From positions 42,056 through 106,055 of the forward strand of contig CADAFP010000010.1 in assembly GCA_902787185.1 (NCBI GenBank): 64,000 nucleotides of DNA. The letters are read 5' to 3'. Below, one piece after another: positions 8,909 to 17,400 of this stretch. A program made the translations under genes and the position numbers. Numbering within the stretch: position 1 is the first letter of the stretch; each line of letters starts with the position of its first letter. The notes under the pieces were generated by a model. It did no database searches. It saw only the letters and a program-made list of their open reading frames with translations, and was not told the DNA's origin. Origin of the DNA: an uncultured Bacteroidales bacterium (GTDB lineage: Bacteria; Bacteroidota; Bacteroidia; Bacteroidales; Muribaculaceae).

Positions 8909-9709
8909 ATGTCAATTCTCAACATGATTCTCGCCCAAGTGACGCCTGCCGACACGATGATGCAGCAGGCCGCCGACACCGTGCAGCAAGCTATCGACAG
9001 CGCCGCACAGGTTGTTACCGACAGCGCTGCCGCCCTTGCCGCTGCAGCAGCCCCCGTAGCCGAGGCCGCCGAACCTATTGTCAAGGAACTCTCGGTATGG
9101 GAACTTATCAAAGCCGGTGGCTGGTTCATCATGATTCCGCTGGCACTGCTGGCTGTCGTGAGCATCTACATCTTCTTTGAGCGCCTGTTCGCCATCAATC
9201 ATGCCAACCGTCAGGACCGCTCGTTCATGGACCGCATCAAGGAGTATATCCACCGTGGTGACGTGAACCAGGCGCTGCAACTGTGCCAGGACACCAACAC
9301 CCCCTACTCCCGCATGATTGAGAAGGGTGTCACCCGCATTGGCCGTCCCATGAACGATGTGCTCGTCGCCATCGAGAACGTGGGCAACATGGAGGTCGCC
9401 AAACTCGAGAAGGGCTTCTCATGGCTCGCCACGACGGCTGCCGGCGCTCCCATGATCGGTTTCTTGGGCACCGTCATCGGTATGGTACAAGCCTTCTTCC
9501 AGCTCGCCAGCGCCGGTAACAACAGCAACGTGACCATCCTGGCCAGCGGCATCTATCAGGCCCTGGTAACCACCGTAGCCGGTCTGGTTGTCGGTATCAT
9601 CGCCCTGTTTGCCTACAACTTCCTGACCTCGCGCGTCAACAAGGTGATGAACAAGCTCGAGGGCAAGACGATGGAATTTATGGACCTGCTCAACGAGCCG
9701 GCAAAGTAA
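8909..9709 (+). CDS. exbB: MotA/TolQ/ExbB proton channel family protein
   Basis: 266 residues. ExbB forms the pentameric inner-membrane channel that, with ExbD, uses the proton gradient to energise TonB and outer-membrane transporters such as SusC. Three membrane helices are visible: WFIMIPLALLAVVSIYIFFE (about residues 71-90), APMIGFLGTVIGMVQAFF (about 178-195, the conserved family segment) and IYQALVTTVAGLVVGIIALF (about 214-233). The N-terminus before the first helix is longer than in E. coli ExbB and is Ala-rich (about residues 25-55). exbD and a TonB-family gene follow on the same strand. Repeat arrays A and B flank this gene exactly. Confidence 0.9.
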   Translation: MSILNMILAQVTPADTMMQQAADTVQQAIDSAAQVVTDSAAALAAAAAPVAEAAEPIVKELSVWELIKAGGWFIMIPLALLAVVSIYIFFERLFAINHANRQDRSFMDRIKEYIHRGDVNQALQLCQDTNTPYSRMIEKGVTRIGRPMNDVLVAIENVGNMEVAKLEKGFSWLATTAAGAPMIGFLGTVIGMVQAFFQLASAGNNSNVTILASGIYQALVTTVAGLVVGIIALFAYNFLTSRVNKVMNKLEGKTMEFMDLLNEPAK

Positions 9710-9710
9710 G

Positions 9711-9906
9711 TCAGGAATTAGGAATTAGGAATTAGAAATTAGGAATTAGAAGTTAGGAGTTAGGAATTAGGAGTTGGCGGATGCCAACTAAGGACTAGGG
9801 ACTAGGGACTAGAAACTAGGGACTAGAAACTAGGGACTAGAAACTAAGGACTAAGGACTAAGGACTAAGGACTAGGGACTAGAAACTAAGGACTAAGGAC
9901 TAAAAA
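9711..9906 (+). repeat. Heptamer array B with palindromic core
   Basis: Fills the exbB-exbD gap, starting 1 bp after the exbB stop. About nine TTAGGNN-type units occupy 9711-9773, then the same 14-bp core TTGGCGGATGCCAA at 9774-9787, then 17 in-phase CTARRRA units to 9906. Layout and orientation match array A, but unit order and number differ. A and B are therefore related by family rather than by a recent simple copy. Confidence 0.9.
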
Positions 9907-9918
9907 CTTATAAGAACT

Positions 9919-10425
9919 ATGGCACTCAAGAGACAACATAACACTCTGTCGATGTTCAGCATGGCATCGATGACCGACGTCATCTTCCTGCTGCTCATCT
10001 TCTTCCTGGTCACCTCGACGTTCGTCTTCCCGTCGGCGCTCGAAGTGAACCTGCCCCAGAGTAGTGAACAGACATCCATCAAACCCTCGACGCGCATCTA
10101 TGTGGACAAGGACCTGAACATGTATGCCACCCAGACGAGCGAAACGGGCGAGAGCGACTTGCTGCCCATCGCCCCCGAGCAGCTCGAAGGCTTCATGCAG
10201 GCACTCAAGGCCGGCAACCCCGACGAGTTTGTTGCCGTCTATGCCGACGAGGAAGTGAACTATGGCAAGATTGTCGAGATTCTGGACAAGGGCTCGCGCC
10301 AGGGCGTGAAAATCGTCCTCGCCACCAAGCCCAGCGAGGCCACCTTCGGTCCCGTCACCGACCAGCAGGCCGCCACTGGACAGGATATCGTCACCGAACC
10401 CCTACCTACCACCACCAACCCGTAA
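9919..10425 (+). CDS. exbD: ExbD/TolR family biopolymer transport protein
   Basis: 168 residues: a short cytoplasmic N-terminus, one membrane helix (about residues 19-40) and a periplasmic domain. The helix carries the essential proton-carrying Asp of the family, D20 in SMTDVIFLLLIFFLV. ExbD pairs with ExbB to energise TonB. The C-terminal 20 residues are Thr/Pro-rich. It is followed 12 bp later by the TonB-family gene, so these two are certainly co-transcribed. exbB is the same strand but separated by array B. Confidence 0.9.
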   Translation: MALKRQHNTLSMFSMASMTDVIFLLLIFFLVTSTFVFPSALEVNLPQSSEQTSIKPSTRIYVDKDLNMYATQTSETGESDLLPIAPEQLEGFMQALKAGNPDEFVAVYADEEVNYGKIVEILDKGSRQGVKIVLATKPSEATFGPVTDQQAATGQDIVTEPLPTTTNP

Positions 10426-10437
10426 CAGGTTATCACG

Positions 10438-11328
10438 ATGGAAGACGATCGCCGCAAAAATAGCCTCTGGGCGCTGCTGCTCACCCTCTTGATCACGGTG
10501 GGCACGCTGGCGCTGTTGCTGCGCTTCACGCTGCGCTACGAGCAGGTCCCCAACCCGCCCGACATGACGCAGCTGGCACAGGACTCCATCTTGTTTGGCG
10601 GTGAGTTTGTGATGCTGGGCAACACCATGGATAACATCCAGAACGACCTCATGGACCAGGAATCGGCCGACCCGAGCGCGTCGCCCGAACAAGGCGACAA
10701 CCCCGACATCGAGGCCGATGACATGGAAGATGCCGGCGAGGTGGCACACAAGACGCCACCCCTGGTGACACAGACCACCGAATCGCCCCACAAGGTGAAG
10801 GAGAAACCCAAGGAGCCCGAACCCAAGAAGTCGGGACCCACACGTGAGAACGATAAGCAGGTAGAGAAACCCAAGGCCCAGAACAAGAACTCTGAGTCTC
10901 AGGAGACCAAGTCCAAGAATACCAACGAGCAGAAAACCACCGCCAGCAACGCCACCAACAACAGGGTAAAAAACGCCTTCGGCAACGGTAGCGGCAACGG
11001 CGGCGGCAAGCAAGGCTCGGAAGGTGGCAACTCCAGCCAGGGCGTGCTCGCCGGCAAGCCCGGCATCGCCGGACTCGTGGGCTACACCCTCGACTATTGG
11101 GCCAAGCCCGTCCCCAACAGCAAGTGGTCGGGACGCGTGGTGGTGCGAGTCACCGTCAACCCGCGCGGACAGGTCACCCAGGCCAAGGCCGTGAGCGCCA
11201 CGGGCGACCTGGCCTCACATCCCGAGGTGCGCCGCGCCTGTGAGCAGGCAGCCTTGAAATCGAGTTTCTCGGTACCCAAAAACACGATGACCGAGGGCAT
11301 CGGCACCGTGACCTACATCTGGCATTAA
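10438..11328 (+). CDS. TonB/TolA-family energy transducer
   Basis: 296 residues. It has an N-terminal membrane anchor (about residues 8-30, SLWALLLTLLITVGTLALLL), a long Lys/Pro/Glu-rich periplasm-spanning stretch (about 100-185), a Gly/Asn-rich hinge and a C-terminal TonB-type domain (about 215-296). The tail includes WSGRVVVRVTVNPRGQV and ends in GTVTYIWH. The protein would carry ExbB/ExbD energy to outer-membrane receptors. In Bacteroidota this architecture is often named either TonB or TolA; no pal or tolB lies nearby, so TonB is the better guess. A strong terminator follows. Confidence 0.8.
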   Translation: MEDDRRKNSLWALLLTLLITVGTLALLLRFTLRYEQVPNPPDMTQLAQDSILFGGEFVMLGNTMDNIQNDLMDQESADPSASPEQGDNPDIEADDMEDAGEVAHKTPPLVTQTTESPHKVKEKPKEPEPKKSGPTRENDKQVEKPKAQNKNSESQETKSKNTNEQKTTASNATNNRVKNAFGNGSGNGGGKQGSEGGNSSQGVLAGKPGIAGLVGYTLDYWAKPVPNSKWSGRVVVRVTVNPRGQVTQAKAVSATGDLASHPEVRRACEQAALKSSFSVPKNTMTEGIGTVTYIWH

Positions 11329-11354
11329 CCGCCAACATCAGACAACAATCAATA

Positions 11355-11390
11355 AAACCGCCCCTATTGCTACCGCCTTAGGGGCGGTTT
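11355..11390 (+). terminator. Rho-independent terminator of the exbB-exbD-tonB block
   Basis: AAACCGCCCCTA (11355-11366) pairs perfectly over 12 bp with TAGGGGCGGTTT (11379-11390), 12-nt loop, T-rich 3' side. Confidence 0.85.
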
Positions 11391-11423
11391 AATTGATACA
11401 TTCTAATTGATGGCTGAAAATAT

Positions 11424-11454
11424 TTTGCAGTACAGCACAGTATGATTATCTTTG
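11424..11454 (+). promoter_or_regulatory. Bacteroidota promoter of the LytS/LytTR pair
   Basis: TTTG at 11424-11427, 19-bp spacer, TATCTTTG at 11447-11454. This is a full match to the TTTG / TAnnTTTG consensus, 29 bp before the ATG at 11484. Confidence 0.75.
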
Positions 11455-11483
11455 CTTGACTTTTATCAAACAATGTTACACCC

Positions 11484-12599
11484 ATGAGCGATTACTACAA
11501 GCAGACCAGACAAGAAACCATCATCTACACCATCATTTGGTTTGTCATCTTCTTGGCGCCTCTCGCGGAGTTTGTCGTCAACTTTGACCCCGAACATCCG
11601 ATTTGGATCAAGAACGGGTTGTTTGACACATGGGTTCACATGCTGATGTTCTTTGTCGCTTTCCTCATCCATAACCACATCCTGGCCCCCATCTTGGTAA
11701 AGCAGAAGAAAGTGGCCAAATACATCGCCTGTAGCATTGTCGTCATAGCCCTGTTCCAAACAGCTCAATGCGTCCACAAGCCTAACCATCACATGATGCC
11801 AAACGGCCAACAGACGGAAAATGTCATCGAGATGGAGCCACCTCCTCCCGACGGACGTCCCCCCATCCACAGGCACGACATCACCATGTTCATTCTGGTC
11901 ATCATGATGATGGGAGCCAACCTGGGCGTAAAGACCTTCTGCCAGAGTGAGGAGGAGAAAAAGCACCTGGCCAAGCTCAAGGAGCAGAGCCTCAAGCAGG
12001 AGCTGGACTACCTGCGCTACCAGGTTAACCCGCACTTCATCATGAACACGCTCAACAACATCCATGCCCTGGTCGATATTGACCCTGAGCAGGCCAAGGA
12101 CAGCATTGTTGACATGTCCAGGATGATGCGTTACCTGCTCTATGAGAGCGACAAAAACTGCGTGTCGCTCAGTAGCGCCATACTCTTCCTCAAGAAATAC
12201 CTCAACCTGATGAAGTTGCGCTATATGGACACCGTGGAAATCAACCTCGACGTGCCCCAGTCGTGCAGCGAGGATCTGGCACTTGTGCCCCTGGTGTTCA
12301 TCCCCTTTGTGGAAAACGCCTTCAAGCATGGCGTGGGCATCGACAAGACATCGACCATCGACATCGACATCGAGCACAAGAACGGACGCCTCCTGTTCCA
12401 CTGCCATAACACCAAGAGCGGCGTTAAGCACGAGTATGGCGGCGTGGGACTGAACAATGTCACCAAGCGCCTGGAACTTATCTACGGCAATGACTACAAC
12501 CTCGACATCCGTGACGAGGACGACAGTTATGACGTGCGACTCGACCTGCCCGCCAAGTACCCTGGGGATTTCAAGGCACGCACTAACACGAACAATTAA
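11484..12599 (+). CDS. LytS/YehU-type sensor histidine kinase
   Basis: 371 residues. Four hydrophobic segments lie in the first 150 residues (for example TIIWFVIFLAPLAEFVV and ILVIMMMGANLGV), with no recognisable extracellular sensor domain. The kinase core is the His_kinase (LytS) type. The phospho-accepting histidine is H184 in YQVNPHFIMNTLNNIHALV, and an ATPase region contains PFVENAFKHGV and GVGLNNVTKRLELIYG. It phosphorylates the response regulator encoded 25 bp downstream. The pair has its own promoter. The signal it senses cannot be read from the sequence. Confidence 0.9.
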   Translation: MSDYYKQTRQETIIYTIIWFVIFLAPLAEFVVNFDPEHPIWIKNGLFDTWVHMLMFFVAFLIHNHILAPILVKQKKVAKYIACSIVVIALFQTAQCVHKPNHHMMPNGQQTENVIEMEPPPPDGRPPIHRHDITMFILVIMMMGANLGVKTFCQSEEEKKHLAKLKEQSLKQELDYLRYQVNPHFIMNTLNNIHALVDIDPEQAKDSIVDMSRMMRYLLYESDKNCVSLSSAILFLKKYLNLMKLRYMDTVEINLDVPQSCSEDLALVPLVFIPFVENAFKHGVGIDKTSTIDIDIEHKNGRLLFHCHNTKSGVKHEYGGVGLNNVTKRLELIYGNDYNLDIRDEDDSYDVRLDLPAKYPGDFKARTNTNN

Positions 12600-12624
12600 A
12601 AACCGCTAAAACCGCTATACGACT

Positions 12625-13362
12625 ATGATCAAGTGCATTGCTATCGACGACGAACCGTTGGCTCTCAAGAAGCTGGTGACCTATATCAAGAAGATTCCAT
12701 ATCTGGAACTCGTGGCAGAGTGCCGCAGTGCCATTGAGGCGCAACAGGTGGTTGACCAGCAGCAGGTCGATGCCATCTTCCTCGACATCAACATGCCCGG
12801 CCTGAACGGCCTGGACTTTGCCAAGTCGATGCAAGACCACAGCAAGGGCCCCATCATGGTGTTCACCACAGCCTATAGCGAATATGCCATCGAGGGCTAC
12901 AAGGCCAATGCTGTGGGCTACCTGCTGAAGCCCTACAGCTTCGATGAGTTTGAGACAGCCGCCCAAAAGGTCAAGGACATCATGGAAATACGCCATCAGT
13001 CCAGTGCCGAAGTGTCGGCCGACCCCAACGACAACGTCATCTATGTCAAGAGCGACTACAGGATTGTGCGCATCGACATCAGCAGTATCCGCTACATCGA
13101 GGCGATGAGCGAGTACCTGCGCATCTCATGTGACGACAAGGAAAAACCCGTCATCGTGCTGCTGAGCATGAAGAAAATCGAGGAACACCTGCCCACCAAC
13201 ACCTTCATGCGCATCCACCGCTCCTACATCATCAACCTGGACAAAATCCGCGAGGTCAAGAAAAACCATGTCATCCTTGAGGGCGACGCCTCCCTGCCCA
13301 TCGGCGACAACTACAAGGACACCTTCATGAACTACCTCAACAGCAAAATCCTCACCAAATAA
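12625..13362 (+). CDS. LytTR-family response regulator
   Basis: 245 residues: a receiver domain (about 1-120) with phospho-acceptor D54 in FLDINMPGLNG and the conserved Lys in LLKPYSF, then a LytTR DNA-binding domain (about 140-240; IRYIEAMSEYLRI, MRIHRSYIINLDKI). It is the cognate regulator of the LytS-type kinase immediately upstream. LytTR regulators bind paired direct repeats upstream of their targets; none was identified. The 3' end is followed by a long non-coding region. Confidence 0.92.
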   Translation: MIKCIAIDDEPLALKKLVTYIKKIPYLELVAECRSAIEAQQVVDQQQVDAIFLDINMPGLNGLDFAKSMQDHSKGPIMVFTTAYSEYAIEGYKANAVGYLLKPYSFDEFETAAQKVKDIMEIRHQSSAEVSADPNDNVIYVKSDYRIVRIDISSIRYIEAMSEYLRISCDDKEKPVIVLLSMKKIEEHLPTNTFMRIHRSYIINLDKIREVKKNHVILEGDASLPIGDNYKDTFMNYLNSKILTK

Positions 13363-13467
13363 CACAACGGCATCCGCACAACTATACAAAAACTACGGAT
13401 TCTACTGATTTTTTCTGATGGCATCTGCATTCTGACAACTGCCAGCGGATTAAAGGATTAGAGGGGT

Positions 13468-13620
13468 GCTGGTGCGCCATTAATCAACTATATTCAACAT
13501 AACCGCCCGTTGGGCGGGAAATTAAGCAAATTATGTTTAAAATTAAGCATAATAATTAATATATTTATAATTTTAATTTTAAATTTGTTTAATTTCCCGT
13601 GCGTTAGCATGGTTAAGTTG
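13468..13620 (-). mobile_element. Fold-back (MITE-like) element, copy 2
   Basis: Lies in the 555-bp gene-free stretch 13363-13917. Read on the minus strand it matches the element at 36066-36216. Shared pieces are TCAACTATATTCAACATAAC, CCGCCCGTTGGGCGG, GGGAAATTAAGCAAATT and, at the other end, AATTTGTTTAATTTCCC then GGTTAAGTT. The outer end at 13468 keeps a degenerate terminal repeat; the other end loses similarity after GGTTAAGTT. No reading frame is present. Confidence 0.7.
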
Positions 13621-13727
13621 CCAAGACGGATCGTCAAAGTGAGCGGATGCCAATTGTCATTATTGTGCTTATTGTCTTCCTTTTATTTTAGTTGTTTTTT
13701 GTCGTCCTTTTATTCTTATTGTCTTTG

Positions 13728-13754
13728 CGCCCTTTGCGTGGGGCAAAGAGGGCG
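13728..13754 (+). other. Hairpin in the gene-free region before pheT
   Basis: CGCCCTTTGC (13728-13737) pairs with GCAAAGAGGGCG (13743-13754), with one bulged base. A T-rich stretch precedes it rather than follows, so it is not a normal terminator for the plus strand. The rest of 13621-13860 holds nothing recognised apart from one AGCGGATGCCA motif at 13642. Confidence 0.4.
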
Positions 13755-13873
13755 GGAATGACGGTTATTTGTCTGGGTCGTCGTGAGGCTGTGTGGCATC
13801 GATGTGATTGGGCCGCAAAACGGGTGCGAGTAAAAAAACTTGGTACAATCAACTCTATACGCTAAACTTTTTG

Positions 13874-13881
13874 TAACTTTG
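13874..13881 (+). promoter_or_regulatory. Bacteroidota -7 element of pheT
   Basis: TAACTTTG, 36 bp before the ATG at 13918. No well-spaced TTG was found. Confidence 0.5.
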
Positions 13882-13917
13882 CACGTTTTTAAGCGATTAT
13901 AATCTTTATTCGACGTT

Positions 13918-16383
13918 ATGAATATATCCTATAAGTGGCTCAAACGCTATATTGACACCGACCTGACACCTGAGAAGGTGGCCGAGGCACTGACCTCGCT
14001 GGGTCTGGAAGTGGGAGCAGTTGAACAAGTGGAAACCATCAAGGGCGGCCTGCGCGGACTGGTTGTGGGACAGGTGATGACCTGCATCGACCATCCTAAC
14101 AGCGACCACCTGCACATCACCACAGTGAACCTGGGTGACGGCAATGAGCCGGTGCAGATCGTGTGCGGTGCCCCCAATGTGGCCGCTGGCCAGAAGGTCA
14201 TCGTCGCCACGCTGGGCACCAAGCTCTATGACGGCGACCAGGAATTTACCATCAAGCGCAGCAAGATGCGCGGCGAGGAGTCGCTGGGCATGATTTGCGC
14301 CGAGGACGAGATTGGCGTGGGCACCAGCCACGACGGCATCATCGTCCTGCCCGAGGACGCTGTAGTGGGCACTCCCGCTGCCGATTACTATGGCATCGAG
14401 GATGATTACCTGATTGAGGTCGATTTGACGCCCAACCGCATCGACGGCGGCTCGCACTATGGTGTGGCCCGCGACCTGTCGGCATGGATGCATCGCCATG
14501 GCATGGACGGAAACCTGCACAAGCCCAGTGTCGAGGAGTTTGCCATCGACCGTCAGGACGGCGGCATCCCCGTCACCGTCGAGAACGCCGAGGCTTGCCC
14601 CCGCTATGCCGGTCTGACCGTGCGCGGCGTGAAGGTGCAGGAGAGCCCCAAGTGGCTCAAGGACCTGCTGCTCGCCGTGGGACAGCGTCCCATCAACAAT
14701 ATCGTCGATATCACCAACTACATCCTGCTGGGCACGGGACAACCCATGCACTGCTTTGACCTGAGCAAGGTCAAGGGCGACCGCATCGTGGTCAGGACCG
14801 CCCCCGCGGGCACCAAGTTCGTCACCCTCGACGGCGTGGAGCGCACGTTGACCGACCGTGACCTGATGATCTGCAACGGCGAGGAGCCGATGTGCATCGG
14901 TGGCGTGTTTGGCGGTCTGGACTCGGGTGTGACCGAGACGACCACCGACGTGTTCCTGGAGTCGGCCTACTTCCACCCCACGTGGATCCGCAAGACGGCC
15001 CGCCGCTTTGGCCTGAACACCGACGCCTCGTTCCGCTTTGAGCGCGGCATCGACCCCAACGAGGTCATCTATAACCTCAAGCTGGCCGCTATGCTCGTCA
15101 AGGAGCTGGCAGGTGGCGAAATCTGCGGCGACATCGTTGACGTGAAGGCGCACGACTTCCCCGGCTTCCCCGTGGAGTTGCGCTACGACTATGTGAAGCG
15201 CCTCATCGGCAAGGACATTCCCCACGATGAGATCCGCGACATCGTGAAGAGCCTGGAGATGGAAATCACCGCCGAGGACGACGAGAAGATGAACCTCGTC
15301 GTGCCCACCTATCGTGTTGACGTTCGCCGCCCCTGCGACGTGGTGGAGGACGTGCTGCGCGTCTATGGCTACAACAACGTCGAGTTCACCGACGCCGTTC
15401 ACGGCAGCCTGTCGAACAAGACCGACGTCGATTGGCGCGACGACATGCAGGAGACCGTGAGCAACCAGCTCACCAGCGTGGGCTACCACGAGATGATGAA
15501 CAACTCGTTGACCGTGGGTGCCTACTACGAGGGGCTGACGACGTGGCCCGCCGACTTGTGCGTGCGCATCATGAACCCGCTGAGCAGCGACCTGAACGTC
15601 ATGCGCCAGACGCTGCTGTTTGGCGGCCTGGAGAGCATCGCCCGCAACATCAACCACAAGAACGCCAACCTGCGCCTCTATGAGTTCGGCAACGTCTATA
15701 GCCACGACGGCAGCGTGAGTCAGGAGGAAAAAGCCCTCGCCCCCTACAGCGAGAGCACCCAGATGGCGATGTGGCTCACCGGCAACAACCACGACGAGTC
15801 GTGGGCCGACAAGGTGAGGGCACTCACCGTCTATGACCTCAAGGCCGACCTCGAGAACGTGCTCGTCAACATGGGCATCAACCTGCACGACCTCGTCGTC
15901 GAGCAGCACGAGGACGAAATCCTCAACCCCGCCCTGCGTTACAGCAACCACGGCGGCAAGACCATCGCCGTGATGGGTGTCGTTGACGAGGCGCTGGCCA
16001 AGAAGTTTGACGTCGATCAGCCCGTCTATTACGCTCAAGTGAACTGGAACCTCGCCTGCAAGCTGGCGATGAAGAAGGACATCAAATATACCGACCTGCC
16101 CAAGACGCTACCGCTGCGCCGCGACCTGGCGCTGCTGGTGGACCGCACGGTGACTTACGACGACATCCGCCGCGTGGTGGAGGCCAGCGAGAAGAAGTTG
16201 CTGCGCTCGATGACACTGTTCGACGTCTATGAGAGCAACAAACTGGAGGCCGGCAAGAAGTCCTATGCCATCAGCATGATTCTGCAAGACAACGAGAAGA
16301 CGCTCAACGACAAGCAGATCGATGCCATCATGAACAAGATTATCAAGAATCTGGAGACCCAGCTGGGAGCCAAGCTCAGATAA
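13918..16383 (+). CDS. pheT: Phenylalanine--tRNA ligase beta subunit
   Basis: 821 residues, full length. It is the beta chain of the alpha2-beta2 enzyme that charges tRNA-Phe. In order: N-terminal tRNA-binding OB fold (about 40-155, with the DHPNSDHLHI motif), B3/B4 editing domain (about 215-390), B5 domain (about 400-475), catalytic-like core, and a C-terminal anticodon-binding FDX-ACB domain (about 730-820, KTLPLRRDLALLVD). pheS is not adjacent, as is usual in Bacteroidota. The stop codon TAA forms the first unit of a TAACAGT heptamer array. A long open frame on the opposite strand is a codon-bias shadow. Confidence 0.97.
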   Translation: MNISYKWLKRYIDTDLTPEKVAEALTSLGLEVGAVEQVETIKGGLRGLVVGQVMTCIDHPNSDHLHITTVNLGDGNEPVQIVCGAPNVAAGQKVIVATLGTKLYDGDQEFTIKRSKMRGEESLGMICAEDEIGVGTSHDGIIVLPEDAVVGTPAADYYGIEDDYLIEVDLTPNRIDGGSHYGVARDLSAWMHRHGMDGNLHKPSVEEFAIDRQDGGIPVTVENAEACPRYAGLTVRGVKVQESPKWLKDLLLAVGQRPINNIVDITNYILLGTGQPMHCFDLSKVKGDRIVVRTAPAGTKFVTLDGVERTLTDRDLMICNGEEPMCIGGVFGGLDSGVTETTTDVFLESAYFHPTWIRKTARRFGLNTDASFRFERGIDPNEVIYNLKLAAMLVKELAGGEICGDIVDVKAHDFPGFPVELRYDYVKRLIGKDIPHDEIRDIVKSLEMEITAEDDEKMNLVVPTYRVDVRRPCDVVEDVLRVYGYNNVEFTDAVHGSLSNKTDVDWRDDMQETVSNQLTSVGYHEMMNNSLTVGAYYEGLTTWPADLCVRIMNPLSSDLNVMRQTLLFGGLESIARNINHKNANLRLYEFGNVYSHDGSVSQEEKALAPYSESTQMAMWLTGNNHDESWADKVRALTVYDLKADLENVLVNMGINLHDLVVEQHEDEILNPALRYSNHGGKTIAVMGVVDEALAKKFDVDQPVYYAQVNWNLACKLAMKKDIKYTDLPKTLPLRRDLALLVDRTVTYDDIRRVVEASEKKLLRSMTLFDVYESNKLEAGKKSYAISMILQDNEKTLNDKQIDAIMNKIIKNLETQLGAKLR

Positions 16384-16422
16384 CAGTTAACAGTTAACAG
16401 ATAACAGATAATAGATAACAAG
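16381..16422 (+). repeat. Heptamer array E (TAACAGT type)
   Basis: Six in-phase 7-bp units: TAACAGT twice, TAACAGA twice, TAATAGA, TAACAAG. The first TAA is the pheT stop codon itself. It fills most of the gap to the yebC-family gene. Confidence 0.8.
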
Positions 16423-16453
16423 ATTATAAAACCAAAATAAAAAAAGACCAATC

Positions 16454-17188
16454 ATGGGAAGAGCTTTTGAATACCGCAAAGCAAGAAAGATGAAACGCTG
16501 GGGCAGCATGTCCCGCACGTTTACACGCATCGGCAAGGAAATCACCATCGCCGTTAAGGCTGGTGGTCCCGATGCCGAAGGTAACTCCCGCCTGCGCGCG
16601 TTGATCGCCAACGCCAAGGCTGCCAACATGCCCAAGGAGAACATCGAGCGCGCCATCAAGCGTGCCAGCGAGAAAGATGCTGGTGACTACAAGGAGGTGA
16701 TCTACGAGGGATTCGGCCCCCACGGCATTGCCGTGCTGGTAGAGACCGCTACCGACAACACCACCCGCACCGTGGCCAACCTGCGCAACTACTTCAACAA
16801 GAAGGGCGGCAGCCTGGGTAACTCTGGCAGCGTGGCCTTCATGTTCAGCCACAAGTGCTACTTCCATGTGGCTCCCAAGGCCGACGTGGACCCCGATGAG
16901 CTCGAGCTGGAACTCATCGACTGCGGCGCCGAGGAATTTGCCATCGACGAGGAAGAGATGCTCGTGTCGGGCGACTTTGCCGCTAACGGCGACATCATGA
17001 AGTACCTCGAGGACAACGGCTTCGAGATCAAGAGCAGCGAGTTCGTCTATGAGCCCGCCGACTACAAGGACGTGACCGACGCCGAACGTGCCGACGTCGA
17101 GGCCCTCATCGAGGTGCTCGAGGAGGACGACGACGTGCAGAACGTCTTCACCACCATGGCCGAAGGCGAAGGCGGCGACGAGGAGTAA
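16454..17188 (+). CDS. YebC/PmpR family protein
   Basis: 244 residues, standard length. The family signature is present: MGRAFEYRKARKMKRWGSMS at the start, then KEITIAVKAGGPD and a VETATDNTTRTVANLR stretch. YebC-type proteins act as DNA-binding regulators or, in some bacteria, as ribosome-associated factors that relieve stalling at proline-rich sequences; which applies here is unknown. The C-terminus is acidic (EEDDDVQNVFTTMAEGEGGDEE region). It probably shares a transcript with pheT, 70 bp upstream. Confidence 0.93.
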   Translation: MGRAFEYRKARKMKRWGSMSRTFTRIGKEITIAVKAGGPDAEGNSRLRALIANAKAANMPKENIERAIKRASEKDAGDYKEVIYEGFGPHGIAVLVETATDNTTRTVANLRNYFNKKGGSLGNSGSVAFMFSHKCYFHVAPKADVDPDELELELIDCGAEEFAIDEEEMLVSGDFAANGDIMKYLEDNGFEIKSSEFVYEPADYKDVTDAERADVEALIEVLEEDDDVQNVFTTMAEGEGGDEE

Positions 17189-17263
17189 CCTCGACCCATC
17201 TTCACTCGCCCCACAACTTCACTCGCCCCACGCTAAGGCGCCAAGGCGCGAAGACTTTTATTT

Positions 17264-17305
17264 GGCATCCGCACACTGAAGTGAACAAATCAGAATGCGG
17301 ATGCC
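17264..17305 (+). terminator. GGCATCCGCA hairpin after the yebC-family gene
   Basis: GGCATCCGCA (17264-17273) and TGCGGATGCC (17296-17305) pair perfectly over 10 bp with a 22-nt loop. There is no clean T-run after it. Just upstream, CTTCACTCGCCCCAC is repeated directly at about 17202 and 17218. Confidence 0.5.
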
Positions 17306-17366
17306 ATTTGTCTATTCTGTCAAAAAATGAATTATGGCTATGAACTATAAAATAGGGGGTAAAAAC

Positions 17367-17395
17367 TTGGGGCTTGAAAAAAAAATGTAATTTTG
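17367..17395 (+). promoter_or_regulatory. Promoter of the TPR/HTH regulator, possibly leaderless
   Basis: TTG at 17367-17369 (CTTG), 18-bp spacer, TAATTTTG at 17388-17395. Only 5 bp separate the -7 element from the GTG at 17401, so transcription would begin at or next to the start codon. Confidence 0.6.
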
Positions 17396-17400
17396 CAGGT

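Noticed and set aside
8683-9906. CRISPR-like array
   Set aside because: The repeats are 7 bp, contiguous and without spacers; no cas genes are nearby.
13510-13761. 83-residue hydrophobic frame before pheT
   Set aside because: It runs through the AT-rich fold-back element and a T-rich tract; the hydrophobicity reflects base composition.
13906-16038. 710-residue open frame on the minus strand
   Set aside because: It lies fully opposite pheT. Its His/Val/Asp-rich composition is what the reverse complement of GC-ending codons gives; no domain, no start context.
17201-17232. Direct repeat CTTCACTCGCCCCAC twice as an attachment site
   Set aside because: No integrase or island boundary is present; a local duplication is a simpler reading.
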